DNA of 45,090 nucleotides from Lachnospiraceae bacterium (GTDB lineage: Bacteria; Bacillota; Clostridia; Lachnospirales; Lachnospiraceae), in contig JAILQS010000163.1 in the NCBI GenBank assembly GCA_024698865.1, positions 1-45,090 on the forward strand, read 5' to 3'. A program made the position numbers and the translations under genes. Positions within the stretch are counted from its first letter, which is position 1; each line of letters opens with the position of its first letter. The notes beneath the pieces were generated by a model that was given only the letters and a program-made list of their open reading frames with translations, had not been told where the DNA came from and did no database searches. Positions 44,049-45,090 of this stretch are shown piece after piece.

Positions 44049-45056
44049 GTGTTGAAAAACAAGGTATTTGCAGTTGTCTTAAGTCTAATATTGGTGTTTG
44101 GTGTTACAGGATGCGATATCGCCGGACTTGGAGAAGATAAAGCGGAGAATTATTTTGAGAACAGCTTTAAAAAGTATTCGCCAAAGAAGATTGTTACCTA
44201 TCAGCCACCGGTAGATATTTCAGAAACATCGATTGCCCCTTTTTCTAAAGATTTGTGTGTGATTTCTCCGAAGGATGTAAAAAGCACAGATCCGCTGTTA
44301 AATGCTGCCTCAACACTGATTTTCGACCAGACGTCAAAGGAAGTTCTTTACGCCAATGGAATCTACGACAAGCTGTATCCGGCAAGTGTTACCAAAATTG
44401 TCTCAGCATTAGTTGCCTACAAATATGGTAATCCCGACGACATTGTAACGTTTAGTTATGCTGCTTCACACATTACCGAACCGGGGGCTAAGCTTTGCGG
44501 TTTTATGGAAGGAGACAAGATTCGCCTGGGAGATTTGATTGAGTGTATGTTAATCTATTCCGGAAATGATGCTGCGCAGGCAATTGCAGAGCATATCGGC
44601 GGAAGTGTGGAAGGCTTTGCTGATATGATGAATCGTGAATGCAAGGAGCTTGGTGCGACCCATTCTAATTTCGTAAATCCACACGGGCTTCATAACGAAA
44701 ATCATTATACGACAACGTACGATATGTATATCGTTTTTCAGGAACTGCTTAAGAATGATGCATTTGTGGAAACCGTGCATAAGTCCTCCTATGTAGCGGT
44801 ATATACCAATGCATTAGGAGAAACCGTAGATAAGACCTTTGAGACGACCAATCGTTTCCTGCTTGGAACGATGAGTTCACCGGAAGGAGTGACCGTAATC
44901 GGCGGTAAAACCGGTACTACGGGACTGGCAGGTTCCTGTCTGATTCTTTATAGTAAAGGGGCGGATAATCATGATTATGTGTCCGTTGTTTTCAAAGCAG
45001 ATAATGCAGATGATTTGTATAATCAAATGTTTCATTTGATGGAATTTGAACGGTAA
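44049..45056 (+). CDS. Lipoprotein D-Ala-D-Ala carboxypeptidase
   Basis: This 335-residue low-molecular-weight PBP trims the last D-Ala from peptidoglycan stem peptides. The signal MLKNKVFAVVLSLILV ends in the lipobox GVTGC (Cys23 region), so it is lipid-anchored, unlike DacA proteins with a C-terminal amphipathic anchor. The three boxes are present: PASVTK (SxxK), YSGNDA (SxN) and GGKTGTTG (KTG). GTG at 44049 or TTG at 44052 is the start; both follow GAGGGGAT. It lies 12 nt after mgsA, probably in the same unit. Confidence 0.92.
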   Translation: MLKNKVFAVVLSLILVFGVTGCDIAGLGEDKAENYFENSFKKYSPKKIVTYQPPVDISETSIAPFSKDLCVISPKDVKSTDPLLNAASTLIFDQTSKEVLYANGIYDKLYPASVTKIVSALVAYKYGNPDDIVTFSYAASHITEPGAKLCGFMEGDKIRLGDLIECMLIYSGNDAAQAIAEHIGGSVEGFADMMNRECKELGATHSNFVNPHGLHNENHYTTTYDMYIVFQELLKNDAFVETVHKSSYVAVYTNALGETVDKTFETTNRFLLGTMSSPEGVTVIGGKTGTTGLAGSCLILYSKGADNHDYVSVVFKADNADDLYNQMFHLMEFER

Positions 45057-45090
45057 TTTATAAATATTACTGTTGTATTTCAGATAATTA

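Overview
The window looks like chromosome from a low-GC, endospore-forming, Gram-positive Clostridia species, most likely a gut Lachnospiraceae. The evidence is AT-rich sequence, strong AGGAGG ribosome sites, many TTG and GTG starts, spoIVA, a Firmicutes-type rplS-rbgA-rnhB order, min genes next to rodA and mgsA, and a large secreted arabinan-degrading-type enzyme. Species cannot be named from the sequence alone. Every real gene is on the + strand except one decayed transposase.

Region 1 (1-1198) is the only mobile-element or defence stretch. It holds the trailer end of a type II-like CRISPR array (cas genes lie outside, to the left), a heavily decayed IS30-family transposase on the - strand, a 154-bp imperfect palindrome, and the promoter and structured leader of rplS. 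Region 2 (1199-8118) carries rplS with its own terminator, then a tight cluster: signal peptidase I, rbgA, a second signal peptidase I, rnhB, a FliK-like and an FlhB-like gene (ylqG/ylqH type), a YraN-type nuclease-fold protein that probably starts at an ACG codon, and a PgeF/YlmD purine nucleoside phosphorylase. Region 3 (8192-16201) has a trigger-factor-like lipoprotein, a DUF512 radical SAM protein, der, plsY and gpsA, then two adjacent G3E metal-chaperone GTPases, one with a very long His-rich loop and the other fused to a DUF1980-like tail.

Region 4 (16271-25421) is secreted and sporulation functions: a GH25 lysozyme with cell-wall-type tail domains, spoIVA, a 1475-residue GH43 multidomain protein and an SH3b-NlpC/P60 hydrolase. 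Between the lysozyme and spoIVA a terminator hairpin contains the spoIVA ribosome site and overlaps a sigma-E-like promoter, so the two genes may be insulated by promoter placement. Region 5 (25616-35295) is DNA and RNA maintenance: a membrane MutS-like ATPase, rnhA, mutS, mutL, miaA, a YnbB-type PLP enzyme and radC.

Region 6 (35295-45056) is a shape and division block: mreB, mreC, mreD, an oversized class B PBP, minC, minD, minE, rodA, then mgsA and a lipoprotein D,D-carboxypeptidase. MreBCD, the PBP and RodA form the elongation machinery, and MinCDE places the septum. MgsA has Glu where the family's catalytic Asp is expected. Most of the window is well-conserved housekeeping sequence. The points worth following up are the spoIVA control region, the ACG start, the altered signal peptidase, the PBP insert, the G3E pair and the MgsA substitution.
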